18,352 bases of DNA from Bacteroidales bacterium. GTDB lineage: Bacteria; Bacteroidota; Bacteroidia; Bacteroidales; UBA7960. The notes below the pieces were generated by a model. The model searched no databases. It worked only from the letters and a program-made list of their open reading frames with translations, and had not been told where the DNA came from. The position numbers were made by a program, and so were the translations under genes. The stretch lies in assembly GCA_007122505.1 (NCBI GenBank), contig SKTQ01000229.1, positions 1-18,352 on the forward strand, read 5' to 3'. This document shows, piece after piece, positions 8,524-15,899 of this stretch. Numbering within the stretch: position 1 is the first letter of the stretch; every line of letters starts with the position of its first letter.

Positions 8524-8620
8524 CTTTGCGGGCTTATCTTTTTTTTGCGGGCTTTGCGTGAAACATTTTATTCCTCGCAAAGGCGGCAAAAGTTAAATCA
8601 CGCAAAAAGCGCAAAGAAAG
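8524..8620 (+). repeat. CGCAAAG-rich inverted repeat forming a long imperfect hairpin
   Basis: Three TTTGCG copies (8525-8530, 8544-8549, 8553-8558) are followed by three CGCAAA copies in the opposite sense (8576-8581, 8601-8606, 8610-8615). The best fold pairs 8539-8549 with 8610-8620 (TTTGCG/CGCAAA core plus A-T and G-T pairs) and 8553-8560 with 8599-8606 (eight perfect pairs), with a 3x3 internal loop between them and a 38-base loop. It resembles a dispersed intergenic palindromic element rather than a simple terminator, because no T-run follows the stem on either strand at the expected distance. I have an unverified recollection of similar CGCAAAG-rich intergenic sequences in other Bacteroidota drafts. 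Confidence 0.75.
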
Positions 8621-8674
8621 GCTGCATTATACATTCCCAGCAGCTAAGAGGGGATTTGCGGTGTTAAACAGAAC

Positions 8675-8688
8675 GCCCTGAAAAGGGC
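8675..8688 (+). other. Short GC hairpin with a GAAA tetraloop
   Basis: GCCCT (8675-8679) and AGGGC (8684-8688) form a perfect 5-bp stem closed by a GAAA (GNRA-type) loop. It lies 154 bases upstream of the LysM gene start and could lie in that gene's leader if the promoter is further upstream. No T-run follows, so a terminator role is unlikely. The function is unknown. Confidence 0.4.
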
Positions 8689-8722
8689 AGCTTAAAAACA
8701 GTCACAAAAAGATAAAAAACAC

Positions 8723-8738
8723 ATAGTTGCATAACTAT
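8723..8738 (+). promoter_or_regulatory. 6-bp inverted repeat upstream of the LysM gene, possible operator
   Basis: The arms ATAGTT and AACTAT flank GCAT, giving a 16-base near-palindrome about 104 bases before the LysM gene start. The size would suit a dimeric regulator, but a match this short in AT-rich DNA could be chance. Confidence 0.25.
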
Positions 8739-8841
8739 AAACACAATTTCCCATTGGTTCAGCCATAAAAAGCGTATGCGAAAGAAGCCTGACCGGTTAG
8801 CGCTCTGATTGGGTTTGTCGCATCGAAAAATGATTGTACAC

Positions 8842-10980
8842 ATGAAAAGGATAGTTTTTTTGATGATTTTGATGGTATGCTCTTCGTTGCTCATGTTTGC
8901 GCAGGAGACAACAGAGCAAAAATCAACCATTGTCAATCGTTCCACCATTCCGCAAACCGTGGATGGTGAGCAATATTATTTTCATGCTGTTTTGCGTGGT
9001 CAAACCCTTTACTCCATAGCCAGGGCATATGGTGTGGATGAGGAAGTGATCATAGATGCCAATCCGGACATCCGTGATGGTTTGCGCTATGATCAGATCA
9101 TTCGGATTCCTGTTACTGAAGAGACATATGTGGCTCCGGAAAAAGTAAGGGAGCTTCCGGAAGAAGCAGCACCCGCTCTTGATAGTGATTACGTGGAGCA
9201 TGAAGTAAAAAGGCATGAAACGCTTTTCGGGCTTTCACGTAAATATGGTGTTTCACAGGAAACCATTCTCTTTTATAATCCCCAGGCCAGGGATGTGCTG
9301 CGGGTTGGCCAGATCCTGCGTATTCCGCTTCCTGAAGATGAAGCCTTACCCCGCGGATACCAACTCTATACCGTAGCACCCGGAGAAACCAGGTTCGGCA
9401 TATCCAGACGTTTTGGGATCACAGAAGATGAACTCCTGCGTCTCAATCCGGAAATTGAAGACGGTCTGCGGGCGGGCCAGGAACTGATCGTTCCTGCAGA
9501 GGAAGTTGCACATGAAGACCCGGAGCCGGCCCCACCCGGCGGCTATATTTTTCTGCCCCCCGAACCACCTGTTACCCGTGCTCCCGATATTGACCCCTAT
9601 TGCCTGAACCCTGTGACCAAAGAAACATACCGGGTCGCTCTTCTCATACCATTGTACCTGGAGGAAGTTGACTTTCCGGAGGACATCATGCAAAATATGA
9701 TTAATGAACCGGTTGTCCCACAATTTGATACAACCGGTGCTCTCGTAAGGCCTGTCAGTCAAAGGCCTGCGTTTCCCCAGCTACCCCCAGGCCATAAAGC
9801 CTTCAGCTTTTTATCATACTATCATGGGGTGCTTATAGCTCTTGATTCCATCAGGCAGCAGGGCGGCAATTTTACATTGCACGTATTTGATGTTTGTCAG
9901 GATATCAACAAGGCAAGACGTGTTACCGGTGAGGCAGGCTTTTCCGAAATGGACCTTATCATCGGGCCTTTTCACAGGCAGTCATTGAACCATGTGGCCG
10001 CTTTTGCCAGACAGCAGGGGATACCGGTTGTCTCGCCCTTACTCTCGGAAAGAGACCAGTTAAGAGGGTTTGACAACCTTTTCAAGGCCACGCCCTCATT
10101 AGAGGAGATGCTGCAGCAGGTGTCAGGTCACGTGGCTCAACGTTATCCCGGGCAAAATATACTGTTGGTTCATAACGGTCAGCCGGGAGCGGCACCCATC
10201 ATCAGGGAATTTAAGGATAGTTTACTTACCCGTGTGGCAAGAGTAAACCACCATTATGACAGTTTGCATCTGTCGAGGGTCAACGGATACTATTTTGACG
10301 GAACCCTGGTAGGCAACCGGCGAACCAATGTTTTGGTAATGCCCGGAGGTTCAACACAACAACACATTGCGGGACAAGCAACCGGTGCGAGGGTACTCCC
10401 CCGGCCCAACAATGTACGGGAGGTAATATACCGTAACGTGGGTATGCAGGGACTGATTCCGATGTTGAGACGAGATAAAAACAATGTCCTGATCACACTG
10501 ATAGGCGGTGAACCATTTTTGTCAGACTATCTGCGTCAACTCCATGAGCTTCGGCATGATTACCATATCACGATTTTTGGTATACCTCAGTGGCAGGATT
10601 ATGCCAGCATTGAAATCAATTATCTCCAGAATCTCAGGGTGCATTATTTTACGCCTGATTTTTATGATTACACCGATCCGCATATCAGGGATTTTGTGCT
10701 TAGGTATCGTGAGCTTTTCCGGACAGAACCAGACCATGATGCCATCAAGGGAGCCAGAACAGCCTATTTCTTTCTGCAGGCACTTCACGAATTCGGCACC
10801 GGATTCCAACAGTGTATGCCACTGCTGAACCGGCAGGGGCACCATAGTCCTTTTGATTTTGGCAGGCCTTTTGGTCAGGCAGGCGGATGGGAAAACAGGC
10901 ATACCTTCATTTACCGCATCCAGAATTATCAAACCGTTGATGTAAATAAACCTGTGGAGATCACCACAGCAACTCCGTAA
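8842..10980 (+). CDS. Secreted protein: three LysM repeats plus type-1 periplasmic-binding-like domain
   Basis: From ATG 8842 the product is 712 residues. It has a signal peptide (MKRIVFLM start, hydrophobic to about 19, likely cut before QETTEQ) and three LysM peptidoglycan-binding repeats at about 46-90, 118-162 and 175-218. Each repeat shows the GQTLYSIA/HETLFGLS/GETRFGIS pattern and an N-P-x-I/A turn. A Pro/Glu-rich linker (about 220-260) leads to a large C-terminal region (from about 263, starting TYRVALLIPLYL) that resembles a type-1 periplasmic amino-acid-binding fold. That region includes DLIIGPF, GIPVVSPLLS, and a late DAIKGARTAYFFLQAL helix. The frame is open back to a TTG at 8809 and an ATG at 8830, but 8842 gives the best signal peptide. 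No ABC transporter genes are adjacent, so a wall-associated sensor or scaffold is more likely than a transport receptor; this is inference. Confidence 0.9.
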   Translation: MKRIVFLMILMVCSSLLMFAQETTEQKSTIVNRSTIPQTVDGEQYYFHAVLRGQTLYSIARAYGVDEEVIIDANPDIRDGLRYDQIIRIPVTEETYVAPEKVRELPEEAAPALDSDYVEHEVKRHETLFGLSRKYGVSQETILFYNPQARDVLRVGQILRIPLPEDEALPRGYQLYTVAPGETRFGISRRFGITEDELLRLNPEIEDGLRAGQELIVPAEEVAHEDPEPAPPGGYIFLPPEPPVTRAPDIDPYCLNPVTKETYRVALLIPLYLEEVDFPEDIMQNMINEPVVPQFDTTGALVRPVSQRPAFPQLPPGHKAFSFLSYYHGVLIALDSIRQQGGNFTLHVFDVCQDINKARRVTGEAGFSEMDLIIGPFHRQSLNHVAAFARQQGIPVVSPLLSERDQLRGFDNLFKATPSLEEMLQQVSGHVAQRYPGQNILLVHNGQPGAAPIIREFKDSLLTRVARVNHHYDSLHLSRVNGYYFDGTLVGNRRTNVLVMPGGSTQQHIAGQATGARVLPRPNNVREVIYRNVGMQGLIPMLRRDKNNVLITLIGGEPFLSDYLRQLHELRHDYHITIFGIPQWQDYASIEINYLQNLRVHYFTPDFYDYTDPHIRDFVLRYRELFRTEPDHDAIKGARTAYFFLQALHEFGTGFQQCMPLLNRQGHHSPFDFGRPFGQAGGWENRHTFIYRIQNYQTVDVNKPVEITTATP

Positions 10981-10985
10981 GCTTT

Positions 10986-11654
10986 TTATCGCAGATCAAC
11001 CACCTCGATACCCGGATAATCTTCCGGGTGAAATGCAAATTTGGACATAGGGATTTCTTTGCCGGGCTTATATTCCAGCACTACATAACGGAAAATACCA
11101 CCTTGCCTGTCATGGGCTTCTGAAAAGTATATCTGGTAATTATGCTCACCAAGGGCAATTCTGTATTTGAAAAAAACTTCAGGTTCAACCGGAACAAGGT
11201 CAATAATATGCACTTGTGTGCCTTCGATCCAATCGTTTCGGATCCATCTTGAACGGTAATCGATGGCAAAATTTTCCAGCAGTGAGGTTGGGGTTACGGC
11301 GCCCTCGGTATCTTCAGCCAGACTGATGTGTACCTCATTGATGCCTTCCATGAAAACCCACACATTATTACCATCAGAGATAAAATGATTACCGCCCGTT
11401 TCCATATAATACTTGTCACCGATAGTATAAAGAGTCCCTTCCATTTCTTCAGTAATTTGTGCATCCGGATCCAGAACCTGGTAATGAAACCTGATAAACA
11501 GGCTTTCATGGTTCTTCAGGATTTCACTTGCATTGGAAAGAATCTGTTCGGCTTTGTCTTCATATATCCTTGGTGGATCCTGTTTAGCATTCGCAGCAAA
11601 ACTCAGTGTAAAAAGCAGAAGGGTGAGTTTAAGAAAATATGTCATGATAAGCAT
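10986..11654 (-). CDS. LolA-like outer membrane lipoprotein carrier protein
   Basis: Predicted periplasmic chaperone that carries lipoproteins from the inner to the outer membrane. The 222 residues begin with a signal peptide ending in the cleavage-like sequence AANA, before KQDPP. The rest fits the half-barrel LolA fold: a helix with AEQILSNASEILKN, then beta strands with FIRFHYQV, EGTLYTIGDKYYMETGGN, a DGNNVWVFM turn and a late YRIALGEHNYQIYF strand pair. It starts 27 bases after the ftsK stop on the same strand and is probably co-transcribed, a pairing known in Bacteroidota. Met1 (11654) and Met4 (11645) are both plausible starts; Met4 gives a more compact signal peptide. Similarity to E. 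coli LolA is low, so the assignment rests on fold pattern and context. The stop is only 5 bases from the stop of the converging LysM gene. Confidence 0.85.
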   Translation of the reverse strand: MLIMTYFLKLTLLLFTLSFAANAKQDPPRIYEDKAEQILSNASEILKNHESLFIRFHYQVLDPDAQITEEMEGTLYTIGDKYYMETGGNHFISDGNNVWVFMEGINEVHISLAEDTEGAVTPTSLLENFAIDYRSRWIRNDWIEGTQVHIIDLVPVEPEVFFKYRIALGEHNYQIYFSEAHDRQGGIFRYVVLEYKPGKEIPMSKFAFHPEDYPGIEVVDLR

Positions 11655-11681
11655 TTTGTATTGGGAAAGTTTCGCCCCTGT

Positions 11682-14210
11682 TTACTCCTGTTGTCTCAAA
11701 ATTTGTTCCAAAGTGATTTCGTCCTTAATTTTCACTTCACGGGCTTTGCTTCCTTCGAAAGGTCCCACAATACCTGCTGCTTCCAGTTGATCAATGATTC
11801 TGCCCGCACGGTTGTACCCAAGTTTTAGTTTTCGCTGGATCAGCGATGTTGAACCTTGTTGGGTGGCAACAATAATTCTGGCTGCATCGTCAAAGAGTTC
11901 ATCTCTTTCGGAAGGATCCATGTTATCGGGGATAGACGAATCGTCGTCAAAATATTCGGGCAGATAGAATGCATCGGGATATGCTCTTTGGGAGCCGATA
12001 AATTCAGTGATACGTTCAATCTCGTGTGTGTCGATAAAGGCACATTGCAGTCTGATAAGGTCGCTTCCTGTTGATAGCAGCATGTCGCCCCGGCCTACCA
12101 GTTGGTCTGCACCGCCGCTGTCCAGGATTGTCCGTGAATCAACCTTGGCGGTTACCCTGAAGGCAATACGTGCGGGAAAATTGGCTTTTATTGTCCCGGT
12201 AATGATGTTTACCGACGGGCGCTGTGTGGCAATCACAAGGTGTAATCCAACGGCTCTGGCCAGCTGGGCAAGGCGTGCAATGGGTAACTCAATCTCCTTG
12301 CCGGCTGTCATGATCAGGTCTGCAAACTCATCAATGAAAAGTATGATATACGGAAGGAAGCGGTGACCTTCGTTTGGATTCAGCTTCCTGGCAATGAATT
12401 TTGCGTTGTACTCCTTGATGTTGCGCGCCTGGGCATCTTTGAGCAGGTCATAACGGTTGTCCATTTCCACACACAATGAATTGATCGTCCGCACGACCTG
12501 CCTTGTCTCCGTTACGATAGCTTCTTCAGCATCAGGCAGTTTGGCCAGATAATGACGTTCAATCTTAGAAAAAAGATTGAGTTCTACTTTCTTTGGGTCA
12601 ACCAGTACAAATTTTACGTAAGCAGGGTGCTTTTTATAAAGAATAGAGGTAAGGATTGCGTTGAGTCCTACTGATTTTCCCTGCCCGGTGGCACCGGCCA
12701 TAAGCAGGTGGGGCATTTTTGTGAGGTCAGCAATGAATGTCTCGTTGGCAATGGTTTTCCCCAATCCGATGGGCAGGTCAAAGCCGGAATTGCGAAAGCG
12801 ATCGCTGCCCAGAATGGATTTCATGGACACGATCTCCGGGTTGCTGTTGGGAACTTCGATACCGATGGTGCCGCGTCCGGGAATAGGTGCAATAATACGG
12901 ATTCCCAATGCCGACAAACTCAGCGCAATGTCGTTTTCCAGGTTCTTGATCTTTGAAATGCGAATCCCGGGTGCGGGTACAATCTCATAGAGCGTAACGG
13001 TTGGTCCAACCGTGGCCTTTATCCGGTCTATCTCAATGGCATAGTTCCGCAATGTTTCGATGATCCTGTTTTTGTTGTCCTCAAGCTCCTGTTTGTTGAT
13101 CTGTATACCCCCACTGCCCCGGTCGTCGAGCAGACTCAGATCCGGTAAGCGATAACGGGGCAAATCAAGTGTAGGATCATATTCGCCAAGCTGGCTGATG
13201 TCCTTGTCGCCATTGCTTCCTGATTGGAAAGGCTCCCTGATTTCCTGGTAATCACTGCCGGTAATTTTGCCGTTGGCAATTTCAATTTCAAACTCGGGGT
13301 CTTCTGTTTCTATTGGGGCTCCGGGATCATTGTTTTCTGAATCTTGTTCTCCATGCAACGATCCTTCTCCCTGGTTTGGAATGAACGGTTTGTCGTTTGG
13401 TTGATTATCCGGTTGTTTTTCTGCATAACTTTCTTCTTCCGAAAAATCGCTGTTTTCATCCCCTTCTTCTGTGCTTGCCACCATCTCATTGCTTTCGGTC
13501 CGATCTTTGTCTTCGGCATTTGAATCCCGCGCAAACAGGTCTTTGATACGCAGAGGGAGTATCTGATTTAATGCACGGAGATTTGGATCAAAAGCAATGA
13601 TCACAAAGGTGCCCATAGTGAACAGCAAAATAATGGCAGTTCCCACCTTCCCTGACAATCCGTTGAGGAACTGGGCCGCTTCATAACCAAATATTCCGCC
13701 AAGTATCAGTAAGTCACCTGCTGAAATAACATAGCCGAAGAACACAGACGTCCAGATCAATAAAAACAACGAGCAGGCAATTGTTTTGCCCAGGTTCAGC
13801 AGGCGAATGTTTGTCAGCAATCTAAAACCCCATACAAAAAGGATCAATAAAAACAAGAAAGAAGAAATGCCAAACCATTGCTTAATGAACAGGTGGGCCA
13901 TAATGGCACCCATCCTTCCCATCATGTTATCTGCCTGCACAGATGCATCGGTGAGTAATTCCCAGTTGAAACTCCTTCCGTCAAGAATGGCATCATCGGC
14001 TTTCCAGCTGAAGAGATATGAGCTGAATGCCAGCACCAGGAAAATACTCAAAAGCAGGAAAAACAGCCCGAAAGCTTTTTTCAGACGGCGGCTTTTGAAA
14101 AAATCCCTGAAGGCTGTCCACGTAATATCCTTTCCTTCAATATCGCTGGTTTGTTTTTTATTCCGCGATTTGAATGTGTTCTTTCTATTGTTGTTTGTAT
14201 TACCGGACAT
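11682..14210 (-). CDS. ftsK: FtsK/SpoIIIE DNA translocase
   Basis: Septum-anchored hexameric ATPase that pumps chromosomal DNA and helps resolve dimers at division. 842 residues. Four predicted transmembrane segments lie in the first 210 (about 48-66, 113-130, 144-163, 188-206). A low-complexity acidic linker (about 230-345, rich in Glu, Asp, Asn, Ser, Pro) follows, then the alpha domain (about 370-470) and the motor domain with Walker A GATGQGKS (506-513) and Walker B LFIDEFADL (Asp627-Glu628). The C-terminal gamma winged helix (about 770-835; LIQRKLKLGYNRAGRIIDQL) recognises KOPS-type sites. All key residues are intact. Compared with E. coli FtsK the linker is short, as is normal outside Proteobacteria. 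A -7 element lies in the 48-base gap after the decarboxylase gene, so ftsK likely has its own promoter and lolA follows. Confidence 0.97.
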   Translation of the reverse strand: MSGNTNNNRKNTFKSRNKKQTSDIEGKDITWTAFRDFFKSRRLKKAFGLFFLLLSIFLVLAFSSYLFSWKADDAILDGRSFNWELLTDASVQADNMMGRMGAIMAHLFIKQWFGISSFLFLLILFVWGFRLLTNIRLLNLGKTIACSLFLLIWTSVFFGYVISAGDLLILGGIFGYEAAQFLNGLSGKVGTAIILLFTMGTFVIIAFDPNLRALNQILPLRIKDLFARDSNAEDKDRTESNEMVASTEEGDENSDFSEEESYAEKQPDNQPNDKPFIPNQGEGSLHGEQDSENNDPGAPIETEDPEFEIEIANGKITGSDYQEIREPFQSGSNGDKDISQLGEYDPTLDLPRYRLPDLSLLDDRGSGGIQINKQELEDNKNRIIETLRNYAIEIDRIKATVGPTVTLYEIVPAPGIRISKIKNLENDIALSLSALGIRIIAPIPGRGTIGIEVPNSNPEIVSMKSILGSDRFRNSGFDLPIGLGKTIANETFIADLTKMPHLLMAGATGQGKSVGLNAILTSILYKKHPAYVKFVLVDPKKVELNLFSKIERHYLAKLPDAEEAIVTETRQVVRTINSLCVEMDNRYDLLKDAQARNIKEYNAKFIARKLNPNEGHRFLPYIILFIDEFADLIMTAGKEIELPIARLAQLARAVGLHLVIATQRPSVNIITGTIKANFPARIAFRVTAKVDSRTILDSGGADQLVGRGDMLLSTGSDLIRLQCAFIDTHEIERITEFIGSQRAYPDAFYLPEYFDDDSSIPDNMDPSERDELFDDAARIIVATQQGSTSLIQRKLKLGYNRAGRIIDQLEAAGIVGPFEGSKAREVKIKDEITLEQILRQQE

Positions 14211-14236
14211 GCGGTGGTATTTAGTTAAAATAAGAT

Positions 14237-14244
14237 CAAAGGTA
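14237..14244 (-). promoter_or_regulatory. Bacteroidota -7 promoter element of ftsK
   Basis: Read on the minus strand this is TACCTTTG, an exact TAnnTTTG match, in the gap between the decarboxylase stop and the ftsK ATG at 14210. It predicts a start of transcription near 14230 and a leader of roughly 20 bases. The -33 region has only a weak TTTT-type match, which overlaps the end of the decarboxylase gene. Inferred from consensus and position. Confidence 0.5.
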
Positions 14245-14258
14245 AGAAAAATGAAGCC

Positions 14259-15656
14259 TTAAAAGCCGAGGGTTTTTAACATAGATTTATAGCTTTGTTC
14301 TTTTGCAAACAGCTTTGTATTGTATTCTCCTTCCTCGTCCCTGTCGATGATAACCAATTTTGGGGCTGGTATCAGGCAATGCTGCAAACCACCGAAACCG
14401 CCGAGCGTTTCCTGGTATGCTCCGGTGTGGAACATGCCGATATACTGCGTTGCTCCTTCATTAATTTTTGGAAGGAAAACGGCATTGGCATGCGACTCTG
14501 CATTGTAATAATCCTGGCTGTCGCAGGTAAGTCCTCCCAGGTTCACCCGCTCGTATTCTGCATCCCAGTTGTTCAGCGCAAGGAGGATAAAGCGTTGCTT
14601 GCTGGCCCATATGTCAGGCAGGGTGGTCATAAAACTGCTGTCAATCATGTTCCATCTCTCCCTGTCATTCTGCTGTTTCTGGTCCAGGATGGAATACAGT
14701 ACGGCACCGCTCTCACCAACAGTAAACGCACCAAACTCCGTAAAAATATCGGGTTCGGGAACACCATGCTGATTGCAGATCATTTTGATTTGTGCAATGA
14801 TCTCTTCAGTCATGTATTCATAATCATATTCGAATGCCAGCGAGTTTTTAACCGGAAATCCCCCTCCGATATTTAAACTGTCCAGCTCAGGACAAATTTT
14901 CTTCAGCTCGCAATACACATTCACACATTTGGATAACTCATTCCAGTAATATGCATTGTCTTTAATACCTGTATTGATAAAGAAATGAAGCATTTTCAGT
15001 TCAAAACGGGGGTCATTTTTGATATGTGATTCATAATACGGCACGATATCATTATACCTGATCCCCAGTCTGGATGTATAAAATTCAAACATGGGTTCCT
15101 CTTCAGCGGCAATCCGTATGCCGAGCTTGCATTTCCTGTCTTTGCGGATCAGTTGATGATAGGTATGGATTTCATTCTTGTTATCTATGACCGGGATGGT
15201 GTTTTCAAAGCCATTGTTTATCAAGTCACTGATCTTTTCTGTGTAAAGGGGCCTTTTGAATCCGTTACAAACTATATATCTGGATTTGTCGATCATTTTG
15301 AGATTAAGCAGTTCTTCAACAATAAAAATGTCAAAAGCGGATGACGTTTCAATATGAATGTCATTTTTTAAAGCTTCTTCCAAAACAAAAATAAAATGAG
15401 AACTTTTGGTACAATAACAATAGTGATATTCGCCACTATAGTCAACCCTGGCCATGGCAACATTGAACATCCTTTTTGCTTTTTGAATTTGCTGACTGAT
15501 TTTGGGCAAGTAACTTATTTTCAAGGGTGTACCGTATTGTTTCACGAGGTCCATCATACAGATGTCATGAAAATATAATTCATTATCAATCACTTTGAAT
15601 TCTTCTTGGGGGAAGTCAAAGGTTTGTTCGATGAGATCAATGTATTTGTTTTTCAT
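14259..15656 (-). CDS. Arginine decarboxylase, fold-III PLP enzyme (Bacteroidota SpeA-like)
   Basis: Predicted to decarboxylate arginine to agmatine for polyamine synthesis. The 465-residue protein belongs to the alanine-racemase-fold decarboxylases (DapDC/ODC/ADC superfamily), not the 630-residue SpeA of E. coli. The PLP lysine is Lys84 in CYCTKSSHF. The phosphate-binding Gly loop is NIGGGFP (264-268), the EFGAFTVGESGAV segment follows (308-319), and the active-site Cys378-Asp379 pair sits in GGLTCDSQDYY. It strongly resembles Flavobacteria/Bacteroidota proteins that I recall being annotated as arginine decarboxylase. No agmatinase or agmatine deiminase lies next to it, so the substrate (arginine rather than diaminopimelate or ornithine) rests on family recall. 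The start at 15656 is the first ATG. A probable promoter and a strong hairpin lie upstream. Confidence 0.85.
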   Translation of the reverse strand: MKNKYIDLIEQTFDFPQEEFKVIDNELYFHDICMMDLVKQYGTPLKISYLPKISQQIQKAKRMFNVAMARVDYSGEYHYCYCTKSSHFIFVLEEALKNDIHIETSSAFDIFIVEELLNLKMIDKSRYIVCNGFKRPLYTEKISDLINNGFENTIPVIDNKNEIHTYHQLIRKDRKCKLGIRIAAEEEPMFEFYTSRLGIRYNDIVPYYESHIKNDPRFELKMLHFFINTGIKDNAYYWNELSKCVNVYCELKKICPELDSLNIGGGFPVKNSLAFEYDYEYMTEEIIAQIKMICNQHGVPEPDIFTEFGAFTVGESGAVLYSILDQKQQNDRERWNMIDSSFMTTLPDIWASKQRFILLALNNWDAEYERVNLGGLTCDSQDYYNAESHANAVFLPKINEGATQYIGMFHTGAYQETLGGFGGLQHCLIPAPKLVIIDRDEEGEYNTKLFAKEQSYKSMLKTLGF

Positions 15657-15760
15657 TTATTTGCCTTTTTTTGGCTGCAGGATGAATGATTGTTTGATGA
15701 TGCCGTGTGTTTAAGTGAATGATATCTCTTTTTGACAACGGAAAAAATAACCAAATGGTC

Positions 15761-15814
15761 TAAAGTAAGTGAAATGGATGGTCATTTTTTGAACAATCCG
15801 CATCACTTACTTTA
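15761..15814 (-). promoter_or_regulatory. Perfect 12-bp inverted repeat; leader hairpin or terminator
   Basis: TAAAGTAAGTGA (15761-15772) and TCACTTACTTTA (15803-15814) are exact reverse complements. After a small internal loop, GGAT (15776-15779) pairs with ATCC (15796-15799). On the minus strand a T-rich run (TTATTTTTTC, 15741-15750) follows about ten bases after the stem. Two readings fit: the terminator of the dapB-lepB-DUF2784 transcript, or an attenuator-like structure at the 5' end of the decarboxylase mRNA, since a -7 promoter match lies just upstream. The structure is certain; the role is not. Confidence 0.65.
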
Positions 15815-15830
15815 TAATACAATGGAAAAG

Positions 15831-15838
15831 CAAATATA
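15831..15838 (-). promoter_or_regulatory. Candidate -7 promoter element of arginine decarboxylase
   Basis: On the minus strand this reads TATATTTG, an exact TAnnTTTG match, in AT-rich DNA. It predicts a start of transcription near 15825 and a leader of about 170 bases that begins with the 12-bp inverted repeat. No clear TTG -33 box is seen at the standard distance, so a chance match is possible. Confidence 0.4.
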
Positions 15839-15899
15839 AAATAAATGTTTTTACGGACTCAGATTTTTATGCTATAGTTGCTTGTTTATGCAGCAATGA

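Larger units (their letters stand above)
8294..8841 (+). other. 548-base non-coding region with several repeat structures
   Basis: No credible gene was seen here on either strand. It holds, in order: a weak ATGAG/CTCAT hairpin (8336-8353) that could belong to the guaA transcript end but lacks a T-run; a seven-base tandem repeat tract; a 13-base direct repeat pair; a large CGCAAAG inverted repeat; a small GAAA-loop hairpin; and a 6-bp inverted repeat before the LysM gene. A minus-strand open frame at 8664-8948 is not credible because it crosses the signal-peptide region of the next gene. No exact TAnnTTTG box was found directly upstream of that gene. Confidence 0.7.
15657..15899 (-). other. 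Intergenic/leader region between the DUF2784 gene and arginine decarboxylase
   Basis: AT-rich, with no gene. In the direction of transcription it contains a short TTGCT/AGCAA hairpin (15878-15896) just after the DUF2784 stop, a -7 promoter match, a long hairpin with a T-rich stretch behind it (minus strand, about 15740-15750), and about 100 bases of leader before the decarboxylase ATG. Confidence 0.7.

Noticed and set aside
8391..8620. CRISPR array
   Set aside because: The repeats are seven-base tandem units and a palindromic element without regular 25-40 base repeats separated by unique spacers, and no cas genes are present.
8809..8841. Upstream start (TTG 8809 or ATG 8830) for the LysM protein
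   Set aside because: The added residues place charged and polar residues before an already complete signal peptide; ATG 8842 is the better start.
8664..8948. Minus-strand open frame of 94 codons before and across the start of the LysM gene
   Set aside because: It overlaps the signal peptide coding region of a well-supported gene on the other strand, has no recognisable domain and sits in repeat-containing non-coding DNA.
15878..15896. Short TTGCT/AGCAA hairpin after the DUF2784 stop as a terminator
   Set aside because: Five pairs, nine-base loop and no following T-run on the minus strand; the larger hairpin at 15761-15814 is a better candidate.
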